Origin: JACPVF01 sp964502095
Lineage (GTDB): Bacteria; Chloroflexota; Anaerolineae; Anaerolineales; Villigracilaceae
DNA: 64,000 nt
Reading direction: 5' to 3'
NCBI GenBank assembly: GCA_964502095.1
Contig: CAZCUF010000004.1
Location: 186,001 to 250,000 of the forward strand
Shown: positions 24,635-33,106 of the stretch, in pieces
How positions within the stretch are numbered: position 1 is the first letter of the stretch
Layout of the letters: each line of letters opens with the position of its first letter
Notes under the pieces: generated by a model
The model's input: the letters and a program-made list of their open reading frames with translations, nothing else
Databases searched by the model: none
What the model was told of the DNA's origin: nothing
Translations under genes and position numbers: made by a program

Positions 24635-25123
24635 ATGAAACCCCGTATTATTTACTCTCAAGTTGCGCCCGAAGGCGTTGAAGGCTTGAGCAAACTCGAA
24701 AGCTACGTTAGAAAATCCGGGCTCGAACCCGACCTGCTCGAACTGGTCAAATTACGCGCCTCGCAAATCAACGGATGCGCTTATTGCATTGATATGCACA
24801 CCAAAGACGCCCGCACGCGCGGCGAGAGCGAACAGCGCCTTTACGGCATCAGCGCCTGGCACGAAGCACCGTTCTATAGCGAACGCGAACGTGCCGCCCT
24901 CGCCTGGACGGAAGCCGTCACCTTGATCAGCGAAGACCATGTGCCGGATGAAGTCTACGCCGAAGCGCGCAAACACTTCTCGGAAAAAGAACTCGTGGAT
25001 CTGACGCTGGCGATCATCGCCATCAATTCATGGAATCGGCTGGCAGTCAGTTTCCGCTCGCTGGCGGGTTCATATCAGCCCGACCATCCGATCGCGAAAA
25101 AGAATTCGCTGGTGACTCAATAA
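24635..25123 (+). CDS. AhpD-like carboxymuconolactone-decarboxylase-family protein
   Basis: The 162-residue protein belongs to the alkylhydroperoxidase AhpD core family. The redox motif is NGCAYCIDMHTKDAR near residue 50 (Cys-x-x-Cys-x3-His); LRASQIN precedes it, and AIIAINSWNRLAVSF is the typical last helix. Members reduce peroxides or disulfides. It follows the DsbA-like gene, which suggests shared thiol redox work. An AAAAGGAAC box precedes the start. Confidence 0.92.
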   Translation: MKPRIIYSQVAPEGVEGLSKLESYVRKSGLEPDLLELVKLRASQINGCAYCIDMHTKDARTRGESEQRLYGISAWHEAPFYSERERAALAWTEAVTLISEDHVPDEVYAEARKHFSEKELVDLTLAIIAINSWNRLAVSFRSLAGSYQPDHPIAKKNSLVTQ

Positions 25124-25142
25124 CCGTGACGGAGCAAGTTCG

Positions 25143-26072
25143 ATGAAACGCCTCTTTCTGGACCTCGAGCCTGCTCCGCCCTTTCGGCTGGACCTCACCG
25201 TCTGGACTCTGCGCCGCCGTCCCGACAACTTGTTCGACCGCTGGGATGGAGAGACCTATCGGCGCGTGTTGATCGCAGACGATAAGCCGTTCGAAATCGC
25301 AGTGACTCAACGCGGCGAATCGAAAAGCCCGCAGTTGCGCGTTACATTGACAGGAGCGGAATTAACTCCTACCATGAAGGCAACCGCCGCCGCCGCGCTC
25401 GAGCGTTTGCTCGGCATCAAGATAGATTTGCAAAAGTTTTACCGTCTGAGCAAAAAAGATCAACGGCTCAAACCGCTCGCGGACCAATTTCGAGGCATGA
25501 AGCCGCCGCGTTTGTTGACTCCGTTCGAAGCGCTGGTCAACGCCATCGCTTGTCAGCAGTTGACGCTCACCATGGGCATCCGCCTGCTCAACCGTCTGAC
25601 CGAAGCGTACGGCATGGCTCTCGAAACGGAAGCGGGCATCGTCCACGCTTTTCCGCGCCCGCAAGATTTGGTCACCGCCGATGTGGAAGACTTGCGCAAG
25701 ATGAGTTTCAGTTATCAAAAAGCGCGCTATCTAACGGGCATCTCGCGCCTGATCGTGGACGGCGAGCTTGATTTGGATGAGATCGCTCAATTGGATGATG
25801 CAGAAGCGGTTGCGCGTCTATGCGAGTTAAAAGGCGTGGGACGCTGGACAGCGGAATACGTTTTACTGCGCGGGCTGGGCCGCACGCATATCTTCCCCGC
25901 CGATGATGTGGGCGCGCGCAATAACCTGCAAAAGTGGCTGATGTTATCCGGCAGGATGAATTATGATAATACACGCGAGGCGTTATACCGTTGGGATGAT
26001 TACGGCGGATTGATCTATTTTCATCTGTTGTTGAAGAGTTTGGCAGAGAAAGGTTTGGTACAGTCATGTTGA
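25143..26072 (+). CDS. DNA-3-methyladenine glycosylase II-like (AlkA)
   Basis: The 309-residue HhH-GPD glycosylase has an N-terminal AlkA-type domain, then LTPFEALVNAIACQQLTLTMG, and the helix-hairpin-helix LCELKGVGRWTAEYVLL followed by IFPADDVGAR with the catalytic aspartate. It excises alkylated purines in base-excision repair. The gene starts 20 nt after the AhpD-like gene and overlaps the next by 7 nt, so it is part of an operon. It lacks the iron-sulfur cysteines of EndoIII/MutY. Confidence 0.92.
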   Translation: MKRLFLDLEPAPPFRLDLTVWTLRRRPDNLFDRWDGETYRRVLIADDKPFEIAVTQRGESKSPQLRVTLTGAELTPTMKATAAAALERLLGIKIDLQKFYRLSKKDQRLKPLADQFRGMKPPRLLTPFEALVNAIACQQLTLTMGIRLLNRLTEAYGMALETEAGIVHAFPRPQDLVTADVEDLRKMSFSYQKARYLTGISRLIVDGELDLDEIAQLDDAEAVARLCELKGVGRWTAEYVLLRGLGRTHIFPADDVGARNNLQKWLMLSGRMNYDNTREALYRWDDYGGLIYFHLLLKSLAEKGLVQSC

Positions 26073-26419
26073 AGATTAAACGCGTATATGAAGCCGCCGC
26101 AACCAGCGACGGAACTCGTTTTCTGGTCGAACGTCTGTGGCCGCGCGGGATGAAAAAAGAAGCTTTGAAAATGAAGGCCTGGTTGAAGAACGTCGCGCCC
26201 AGCGCCGACCTGCGGAACTGGTTCGCGCACGATCCGCTCAAATGGGCGGAGTTTCAGAAGCGCTATCAAGCCGAACTGCGCGCCAACCCGGCGGAGTGGC
26301 AGCCTATTCTGGAAGCCGCCAAAAAAGGCGATGTGACCCTGCTCTACAGCGCGCATGACGTGGAACACAACAACGCGCTGGCGCTCAAGTCTTTTTTAGA
26401 GAAGCAGTCGAAGAAGTAA
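26066..26419 (+). CDS. DUF488-family protein
   Basis: The 117-residue protein matches the short DUF488 group (YeaO-like): KIKRVYEAAATSDGTRFLVE then RLWPRGMKK, a WLKNVAPSADLRNWFAHD segment and VTLLYSAHDVEHNNALAL. Its function is unknown. It overlaps the 3' end of the AlkA-like gene by 7 nt, so translation is coupled. Confidence 0.88.
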   Translation: MLKIKRVYEAAATSDGTRFLVERLWPRGMKKEALKMKAWLKNVAPSADLRNWFAHDPLKWAEFQKRYQAELRANPAEWQPILEAAKKGDVTLLYSAHDVEHNNALALKSFLEKQSKK

Positions 26420-26497
26420 CATCACGGAATCGTTAAAAGCGGCTGGTCTGTCAAAACAGATTGCCGGTTTAAAAAATACACCAAAGGAGAAGTTAAA

Positions 26498-26740
26498 ATG
26501 ACTGAAAGCACGAACATATTGGATGTACGGCAGATTCCCCCGCGCGAACGTCACCCGAAGATCTTCCAGACCTTCGACGCGTTGAAAGAAGGCGAGTTCT
26601 TCACGCTGGTCAATGACCACGATCCGAAGCCGCTCTTCTATCAATTCTCGCACGAGCGCAGTGGAATTTTTGGCTGGGAATACATGGAAGAAGGCCCCGA
26701 AGTCTGGCAGGTGAAGATCAGCCGCGTCGCATCGGCTTAA
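26498..26740 (+). CDS. DUF2249-family small protein
   Basis: The 80-residue domain shows LDVRQIPPRERHPKIFQTFD, LKEGEFFTLVNDHDPKPLFY and a closing EVWQVKISR, the DUF2249 (TusA-like fold) pattern. Such domains often accompany hemerythrins and nitrogen-oxide genes. AAAGGAGA precedes the start. Confidence 0.88.
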   Translation: MTESTNILDVRQIPPRERHPKIFQTFDALKEGEFFTLVNDHDPKPLFYQFSHERSGIFGWEYMEEGPEVWQVKISRVASA

Positions 26741-27188
26741 ACGACGCAAAGCCTGAGATTGGAGGCGGTCACATGTGGCCGCCTTCTCTCTTATTTACCG
26801 GAGAAACACCTCGAGAGATTATCGCCAGTTACGGCGCCCTCGGGATATAATAATTTTAAACTTTACGCCAACATATAGACGGCCAGCCAGGCCTTCGGCG
26901 CAGACAATTCGACGCGGTAATGCATATCGTGGAGAGGCGCGGGTTGCGTTTTTGCGGTTCGCATGGATAATAAGAAAATCATCGCCAACCTCGTCCGAAA
27001 GATTGCCGCGTGGGTCGACAGCCTCGCCCGACATGGGCGACGATGCCGCTGGCTGGGTGGATCGCCGATGAATTCGAACAGCACGGAATGTACAACTTCG
27101 CGCGAGATAACCCGGCCTATGCCGACGTGAGTAATTAATTGGCAATCAAGCGAAAAGCCACTGCCAATATCAAGGAGTAGAAACAGCA
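26741..27188. other. Gap without a confident gene; possible remnant
   Basis: About 450 nt with short open frames only. On the plus strand one frame ends WIADEFEQHGMYNFARD before a stop at 27136, which looks like a decayed coding end, but I cannot identify a parent. Upstream frames are interrupted. Confidence 0.4.
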
Positions 27189-27848
27189 ATGAATATCCAT
27201 GATGATCCAGATGACCTCGAATATCAAAACGCGATGAAACTTCAAATGCGTCAGATATCGGACGAGCAATTTCACAAGTTCGAAGGGTATGCCGCGGAAA
27301 TTTTCACCGCCTTTGGGCTTGATTTGAATACGCCCGCCACAAAAGATACGCCGCGCCGCTTTATCAAAGCGCTTTTCGATTCAACCGAAGGATACGACGG
27401 CGATCCAAAATTACTGCGCGTCTTCGACACGGAATGTCACGGCGAACCTGACTGCCGCTTAAGTCAAGTGATCGAAGGGCCGATTCCATTCTTTGCGCTT
27501 TGCGAACATCACGCGCTCCCCTTTTACGGGATGGCTTATGTCGGATACATCGCACACGAGAATATCGTCGGCATTTCCAAATTGACGCGCCTCGTGCGGC
27601 TCTTTGCCAAACGTTTTTCAGTGCAGGAACGCATCGGACAGCAAATTGCAGACACGCTCGACACCATGCTTCATCCGCATGGAGTGGCAGTGTTCCTCGA
27701 AGCGCACCATCTTTGCATGGAGATGCGCGGCGTGCGTGAAATCTCGCCGATCACGCGTACAACCGTTTGGCGCGGGCATTATGCGGAAGACGCGGCGTTG
27801 CGTGCGGAATTTTTCACCGCCTGCGGCCTGCAAAGGAACGAAAGATAA
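27189..27848 (+). CDS. folE: GTP cyclohydrolase I
   Basis: The 219-residue enzyme has all GTP cyclohydrolase I landmarks: DTPRRFIKALFDST, the zinc site FALCEHHALPFYG (Cys, His), VGISKLTRLVRLFAKRF, QERIGQQIADTL and EAHHLCMEMRGV with the second zinc cysteine. It converts GTP to dihydroneopterin triphosphate, the first step of folate and pterin synthesis. No other folate gene is adjacent. Confidence 0.96.
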   Translation: MNIHDDPDDLEYQNAMKLQMRQISDEQFHKFEGYAAEIFTAFGLDLNTPATKDTPRRFIKALFDSTEGYDGDPKLLRVFDTECHGEPDCRLSQVIEGPIPFFALCEHHALPFYGMAYVGYIAHENIVGISKLTRLVRLFAKRFSVQERIGQQIADTLDTMLHPHGVAVFLEAHHLCMEMRGVREISPITRTTVWRGHYAEDAALRAEFFTACGLQRNER

Positions 27849-27964
27849 GCGCGTAAGGCAGGCTGGCTGAAGATCAGGAGAGAAAAGCGCGTCCCAATCG
27901 TTTGAAACGACTGGAGCGCGGCAAGAAACGATCGGCGTCGGAAAAATAAAAGAAAGGAATGGAA

Positions 27965-28294
27965 ATGAAAACCATAGATTTGTTCGAAAATGCAAAGTTT
28001 TGGGATAAAGACGCTCACGCCGAACCTCTTCATGTTGACAGGGAGGGACGCGCAATTCTCTTTACGTTAAAATCAGGCCAGTCCATCCGCGAGCACAACG
28101 CGCCAAGCTCCCCGTTCTTTGTAGTCGTCTTGAAAGGCAAGGGAATCTTTTCCGGCGGAGACGGCGTGGAGCATACTTGCGGACCCAATACCCTGCTCGT
28201 GTTCAATGCGGGCGAGAATCACGCTGTCCATGCGGTGGACGGCGAACTGGTCTTTATCGGCTTCTTACACGGATCGCCGCTCGCTCAAACATAA
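27965..28294 (+). CDS. Cupin-domain protein
   Basis: The 109-residue single cupin has IREHNAPSSPFFVVVLKGKG (motif 1) and LLVFNAGENHAVHAVDG (motif 2) with several metal-ligand histidines. I chose the second ATG, which lies 6 nt after AAAGGA; an ATG 6 nt earlier overlaps that box. Substrate unknown. Confidence 0.85.
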   Translation: MKTIDLFENAKFWDKDAHAEPLHVDREGRAILFTLKSGQSIREHNAPSSPFFVVVLKGKGIFSGGDGVEHTCGPNTLLVFNAGENHAVHAVDGELVFIGFLHGSPLAQT

Positions 28295-28345
28295 CCGGCC
28301 GCTTTTGTGTTATCGTTGGGTTAAATCATTTACAGGCGCAATTAC

Positions 28346-31144
28346 ATGAATTTCGAACGCGAGTTCCCCGGCCCTAATTATGGGTACATCCTTGAACTGT
28401 ACGACCGCTATCAAAAGAATCCCGACGCGGTAGACGAATCCACCCGCCGTTTATTCAGTCAGTGGACGCCGCCCGCGATTCAGGAATCGACAATCGCTTC
28501 GGGGCTCGACCTGCACAAGCTGATTGGCGTTGTGAATTTGGCGCAGGCGATACGCTCGAAGGGATATTTGGCCGCCAAACTGGATCCGCTGAACAACCAC
28601 CCCACGGCGGACCCCGGCTTGACGCTGGAATCCCACGATTTGAATCAGGCTGATCTGGCCCAACTCCCAGCGGATTTGGTGAGCTTCGACGGCAATCCTC
28701 GCGCGGAAAATGCCTCGCGGGCAATCGAGGCCCTGCGCTCGATTTATTGCGGCGCAATCGGCTATGACTACGGTCACATCCGCAACCATGAAGAACGCAA
28801 ATGGTTGCAACAAGTCGCCGAGACGGGGCGCTTCCGTCCGCCGCAACAACCGCTGGATTCGACGCGGCTCCTCGACCGCCTCAGCCAGGTGGAAGCCTTC
28901 GAGGTTTTCCTCAACCGCATCTATCCGGGCAAGACGCGCTTCTCCATCGAGGGACTCGATATACTCGTCCCGATGCTGGATGAGTTGATCAGCGAATCGG
29001 CACGCGAGGACGTTCACACGATTCTGATCGGTATGGCGCACCGCGGACGGTTGAACGTGCTGGCGCATGTACTTCAAAGACCGTACGATCAAATTCTGGC
29101 GGAGTTCAAAGATCCGAAAGACCGCTCGCGCACGTGGGATGAACTGGGCTGGACAGGCGATGTGAAATATCACATGGGCGGAATCAAAGCGGTGCAGGAG
29201 GGGATGAATCATACCGGACTGGTTGTGCGCATGCCCGCCAACCCGAGTCATCTCGAATTGATCGATCCCGTGATTCAGGGCATGTCGCGCGCCGCGAATA
29301 GCAAAATGGATAATGCGGGCGCGCCGCAAATGTTGCCGAATGAATCTCTGCCAATCCTCATCCACGGCGACGCGTCGTTTGTTGGGCAGGGAATCGTCGC
29401 CGAGTCGTTGAACTTATCGCAATTGTCTGCATATACAACGGGCGGAAGTTTGCATATCATCGCCAACAATCAGGTCGGCTTTACCGCAACGGAAAAGGAA
29501 TCGCGCGGCAGTCTGCACGCCAGCGATCTGGCAAAGGGATTCGAGATTCCCGTTATTCACGTCAATGCCGATGAGCCCGAGGCCTGTTTCGAAGCGGCGT
29601 ACACAGCCATCGCGTACCGCCAGAAATTCCACAAGGATTTTGTCATTGACCTGATCGGGTATCGCCGCCACGGACATAACGAAGGCGATGAGCCGCGCTT
29701 CACCCAACCGATCATGTATCGCAAAGTGGACGAGCATCCTCCCGTCAGAAAATTATGGGCGGAGAAGCTGGAGAAGGAAGGGAGCATCCAATCTGCGGAT
29801 GCCGACCAACTCCTGCAAAAATATTTGAACGAACTGCAGGAGATCAACCAAAAACTGGACGCAGAACGCGCGTTGAGCGAACCTGTCCCAACACTGCCAC
29901 CGCCCAAAGCGGCGCAAAAAGCTCACACGTCCGTTCCGCTCGAACGCCTGCAAAGCCTGAACCAGAGTTTGAGAGAATTCCCTGCGGATTTCAAACCAAA
30001 CCCCAAGCTGATGCGCGCCGCGGAAAAACATCGGCAGATTTTAGACGACGCCGATTCCCCCAGTGTGGATTGGGCGGCCGCCGAAGAATTGGCCTTCGCC
30101 TCCATTTTGGAGGACGGCATCGCCATCCGCATGACGGGACAGGACTCGGCGCGCGGAACGTTCAGCCAGCGCCACGCGGTTTTTCACGATGCGGAAACCA
30201 ACCGAAACTACACGCCCTTGCAATCCATACCGCAGGCAAAAGCCGCGTTCGAGATCTACAACACACCCGTCAGCGAAGCAGGGCCCGTTGGCTTTGAGAT
30301 CGGCTATAACATTCAGGCCCCCGAACGATTGGTATTGTGGGAAGCGCAATACGGCGATTTCGCCAATAACATTCAAACCATGGTGGACGAATTATTGCTT
30401 TCCGGGCGCGCCAAATGGGGACTGACGCCCTCGCTGGTCCTGCTGTTGCCGCATGGGAATGAAGGCATGGGGCCCGATCATTCGTCGGCGCGTATCGAAC
30501 GCTTCCTGAATCTGGCGGCGGCGGGAAACATGCGCGTCGCCATCCCAACGACTGCCGCGCAGTACTTCCATTTACTGCGCCGTCAGGCTCTGCTTTTGAA
30601 AACCGACCCACTGCCGCTGGTCGTCTTCACGCCCAAGGGATTCCTGCGGCATCCGCTCGCGGCCTCCAGTCCGAGTCAACTTGCAAACGGAAGCTGGCAG
30701 TCACTGCTCGAAGAACCGGCGGCGAAGCGGAAAGACAAAACCATTAAGAATTTGATTCTATGCAGTGGGCGAATTTATTTGGACCTGGTCGGCGATGAAC
30801 AGCGGCAGAACAGCAAAAATACCGCCATCGTCAAAGTGGAGCAACTGTACCCGTTCCCTTTGCAGGCTTTGGAAGAATTACTGAATCAATTTACGGCGCT
30901 CGAAAAGGTCATCTGGTTGCAGGAAGAACCGATGAACATGGGCGCGTGGGATTTCGTCCGTCCGCGGTTAAAGCAAATCCTCGGCGAACAACTCTCATTG
31001 TATTATGTGGGGCGGCCCGAAAGCTCGAGCCCCGCCGAGGGGTCTTCTACACTTTACAGAATTAATCAAAAGGCTCTGATCCAGCGCGCGCTCAAATTTG
31101 AAGAGCAGGCGCACATTCAAAGCGTGAGCATCGAGAGAGGTTGA
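28346..31144 (+). CDS. sucA: 2-oxoglutarate dehydrogenase E1 component
   Basis: The 932-residue protein has full OGDH E1 length. Landmarks: the N-terminal E2-binding helix (YILELYDRYQKNPDAVDEST), LIGMAHRGRLNVLAHVL, the thiamine-diphosphate motif around IHGDASFVGQGIVAE...NNQVGFT, RRHGHNEGDEPRFTQP, and the C-terminal DSARGTFSQRHAVFHD and LPHGNEGMGPDHSSARIERFL. It decarboxylates 2-oxoglutarate and passes succinyl groups to the E2 encoded next, 1 nt downstream, in the TCA cycle. The E3 subunit gene is not in the window. Confidence 0.97.
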   Translation: MNFEREFPGPNYGYILELYDRYQKNPDAVDESTRRLFSQWTPPAIQESTIASGLDLHKLIGVVNLAQAIRSKGYLAAKLDPLNNHPTADPGLTLESHDLNQADLAQLPADLVSFDGNPRAENASRAIEALRSIYCGAIGYDYGHIRNHEERKWLQQVAETGRFRPPQQPLDSTRLLDRLSQVEAFEVFLNRIYPGKTRFSIEGLDILVPMLDELISESAREDVHTILIGMAHRGRLNVLAHVLQRPYDQILAEFKDPKDRSRTWDELGWTGDVKYHMGGIKAVQEGMNHTGLVVRMPANPSHLELIDPVIQGMSRAANSKMDNAGAPQMLPNESLPILIHGDASFVGQGIVAESLNLSQLSAYTTGGSLHIIANNQVGFTATEKESRGSLHASDLAKGFEIPVIHVNADEPEACFEAAYTAIAYRQKFHKDFVIDLIGYRRHGHNEGDEPRFTQPIMYRKVDEHPPVRKLWAEKLEKEGSIQSADADQLLQKYLNELQEINQKLDAERALSEPVPTLPPPKAAQKAHTSVPLERLQSLNQSLREFPADFKPNPKLMRAAEKHRQILDDADSPSVDWAAAEELAFASILEDGIAIRMTGQDSARGTFSQRHAVFHDAETNRNYTPLQSIPQAKAAFEIYNTPVSEAGPVGFEIGYNIQAPERLVLWEAQYGDFANNIQTMVDELLLSGRAKWGLTPSLVLLLPHGNEGMGPDHSSARIERFLNLAAAGNMRVAIPTTAAQYFHLLRRQALLLKTDPLPLVVFTPKGFLRHPLAASSPSQLANGSWQSLLEEPAAKRKDKTIKNLILCSGRIYLDLVGDEQRQNSKNTAIVKVEQLYPFPLQALEELLNQFTALEKVIWLQEEPMNMGAWDFVRPRLKQILGEQLSLYYVGRPESSSPAEGSSTLYRINQKALIQRALKFEEQAHIQSVSIERG

Positions 31145-31145
31145 C

Positions 31146-32381
31146 ATGGCTATCCAAATTATCGTTCCCGAAATGGGCGAATCAGTGATCGAAGCGACCG
31201 TCCGCACATGGCTGAAGAAAGAAGGGGATTTCGTCGAAGCGGGCGAGGCGCTCGTGGAGTTGGAAACGGACAAGGTCAATCTCGAAGTCGGCGCGAAGTC
31301 TTCGGGGGTGCTGGCAAAGATCAATGTCGGCGAAGGCCAGGATGTTAAAGTCGGCGACGTGCTGGGATCGATCAATGAAGACGCGAAACAACCCGCTTCA
31401 AAACCCGCGACTTCGACCCCGCCGCCCGCAACCGAGACTCCTCCCGCCCCGCAAGAAAAACCGCAAGCCGTGCAACCCCAGCCCGCGCTCGCGACGCCTG
31501 TGGCGGCGCGGGTGGCGCGCGAACAAAATGTGGACCTGACGAAAGTGCGCGGTACGGGGCCTGATGGGCGCGTCACAAAATCGGATGTGGAGCAATTTGC
31601 ACAGAAGCAGGTTCCGGCCGAGAGCGGGGCGGCGAAACAACCCGCCCAGCCGGTTCAAGCTACAGGCGTGGAGTCCACTTCACGGCGGGAAGAACGTCAG
31701 CGTATGTCGCGCAGGCGGCGTACCATTGCACAGCGTCTGCTCGAAGCCAGTCAATCCACCGCCATGCTGACCACGTTCAACGAGATCAATATGAGCGCGG
31801 TGATGGATTTGCGCCGCCGCCACAACGAGGCGTTTCAAGCGCGTTATGGAATCAAACTGGGTATCACGTCCTTTTTTATCAAGGCCAGCGTCAGCGCGTT
31901 GAAGGCGTTCCCGCGCTTGAATGCGGAAATTCAGGGCGACGATGTGGTGCTGAAACAATATTATGATATCGGCGTGGCAGTTGGATCTGAAGAAGGGCTG
32001 GTCGTTCCCGTCATTCGCGATGTGGATCGGCTCTCCTTCGCGGAGATCGAAAAGCAGATCAAGGATTTTTCCGTAAGGACAAACGCCGGGACTCTTTCCG
32101 TCGAAGATTTGCGCGGCGGCACGTTTACCGTCACGAACGGCGGCGTGTTCGGTTCCATGCTCAGCACGCCGATTCTCAACCTGCCGCAGGTCGGCATTTT
32201 GGGATTACATAAAATCGAAGAACGTCCCATCGCTGAAGATGGCCAGGTTGTGATCCGCCCGATGATGTACGTAGCGCTCAGCTACGATCACCGCATCGTG
32301 GACGGACGGGAATCGGTTCAGTTTTTGGTGCGCGTCAAGGAATTGATGGAAGATCCAGAGCAAATGCTGTTGGAAGGGTAA
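31146..32381 (+). CDS. sucB: Dihydrolipoamide succinyltransferase E2 component
   Basis: The 411-residue protein has an N-terminal lipoyl domain (lipoylated lysine in ELETDKVNLEV near residue 42), a P/A/T-rich hinge, a peripheral subunit-binding domain (ARVAREQNVDLTKVRGTGPD then GRVTKSDV) and the catalytic acyltransferase domain ending in the active-site SYDHRIVDGRES. It carries succinyl from the E1 lipoyl arm to CoA. It begins 1 nt after sucA. Confidence 0.96.
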   Translation: MAIQIIVPEMGESVIEATVRTWLKKEGDFVEAGEALVELETDKVNLEVGAKSSGVLAKINVGEGQDVKVGDVLGSINEDAKQPASKPATSTPPPATETPPAPQEKPQAVQPQPALATPVAARVAREQNVDLTKVRGTGPDGRVTKSDVEQFAQKQVPAESGAAKQPAQPVQATGVESTSRREERQRMSRRRRTIAQRLLEASQSTAMLTTFNEINMSAVMDLRRRHNEAFQARYGIKLGITSFFIKASVSALKAFPRLNAEIQGDDVVLKQYYDIGVAVGSEEGLVVPVIRDVDRLSFAEIEKQIKDFSVRTNAGTLSVEDLRGGTFTVTNGGVFGSMLSTPILNLPQVGILGLHKIEERPIAEDGQVVIRPMMYVALSYDHRIVDGRESVQFLVRVKELMEDPEQMLLEG

Positions 32382-32401
32382 GAATGAAAGCGATCGTCTT
32401 A

Positions 32402-32438
32402 CTGCCGCGAGAACTGTATCGCGGCAGATTTATTTTTT
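32402..32438 (+). terminator. Rho-independent terminator after sucAB
   Basis: CTGCCGCGA-N8-TCGCGGCAG followed by a T-rich tract. Confidence 0.88.
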
Positions 32439-32498
32439 CCCATTGATCATGGCAGGCTTATACAAGCAGTGTAGAACTTATATGTGAATTCAATCTGT

Positions 32499-32566
32499 GG
32501 TTTCGACGCGGGGGCGGTTGAATAGTCCAAAGGACGTATCGAAACCTCGTGGCCTACTCGATCACC
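32499..32566 (+). repeat. Dispersed hairpin repeat, nested copy
   Basis: The core GGTTGAATAG-TCCAAAGGA-CGTATCGAAACC has the same layout as 663-701. It is flanked by GGTTTCGACG on the left and CTACTCGATCACC on the right, which pair with its ends. Confidence 0.6.
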
Positions 32567-32589
32567 CTTCAAAGTATTTTTTATACAGG

Positions 32590-33050
32590 TCTTAAACAAG
32601 GTTGGGGGCGGAAAATCAAGAGTTAATCCTTTCCAAAAAAGAATATGACGGAATAATCACTCTTTTTTCATCCCTCTTGCAGGGTGAAAGAAGGATTCGA
32701 TTCGACTACTTTTTCCAGTACTCTTTAAAAATATGTGCAAACATCGCGCATTGTCTATATGTTCTCAACACCCACCTTAGCAACAGAGGGAAATTTTTTA
32801 CGTCTTGCGGAGGAAAGCGATCCGAGCCGCAGGATTTACTGATGCAAGCTGCCCTATAGAACGCGAAGCATCATCCGAACGTAATGGCCCCGGATGAAAC
32901 TTCGCAAAACAGTGAAATCGCGCAACTCACATCGGTAATCATCAAACAGCGTCCCGAACCGTCCGTCATCCGCATAGGCTTGACCGGAAATGGGGCGCGT
33001 ATGTTTTAACCCATCCGCTTCCAGCCTGAGACGTGGTATCGCGCGGGAAA
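32590..33050 (+). pseudogene. Decayed paralogue of the receiver-like gene at 36713 with its leader
   Basis: The stretch 32630-32780 parallels 36585-36745: the AAAAAAGAAT...TCTTTTTT hairpin, the GAAGGATTCGAT/GAAGGATTCAAT element and the start ATG-x-x-x-AAACATCG. A later part (32960-33005, CATCCGCATAGGCTTGACCG) parallels the receiver's IIRMGLTE codons. Stops and indels prevent a full product. As with the intact gene, a c-type cytochrome gene follows. Confidence 0.6.
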
Positions 33051-33106
33051 TTGATTTGCGCGACGTTTGTCTGCTCTACGAGAGAAGACGCCAAAGGAGA
33101 TGCAAT

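Noticed and set aside
24635..25123. AhpD-like gene as a second selenoprotein
   Set aside because: Its redox motif is encoded by normal cysteine codons (CAYC); no in-frame UGA.
28451..29365. 304-codon antisense open frame in sucA
   Set aside because: Shadow of the well-supported E1 gene in the opposite frame.
30995..31576. 193-codon open frame antisense to the sucA-sucB junction
   Set aside because: Low-complexity Ala/Gly/Ser-rich shadow of a high-GC gene; no ribosome site or homology.
32602..32859. 85-codon open frame
   Set aside because: It covers the decayed receiver paralogue in a shifted frame and has no independent support.
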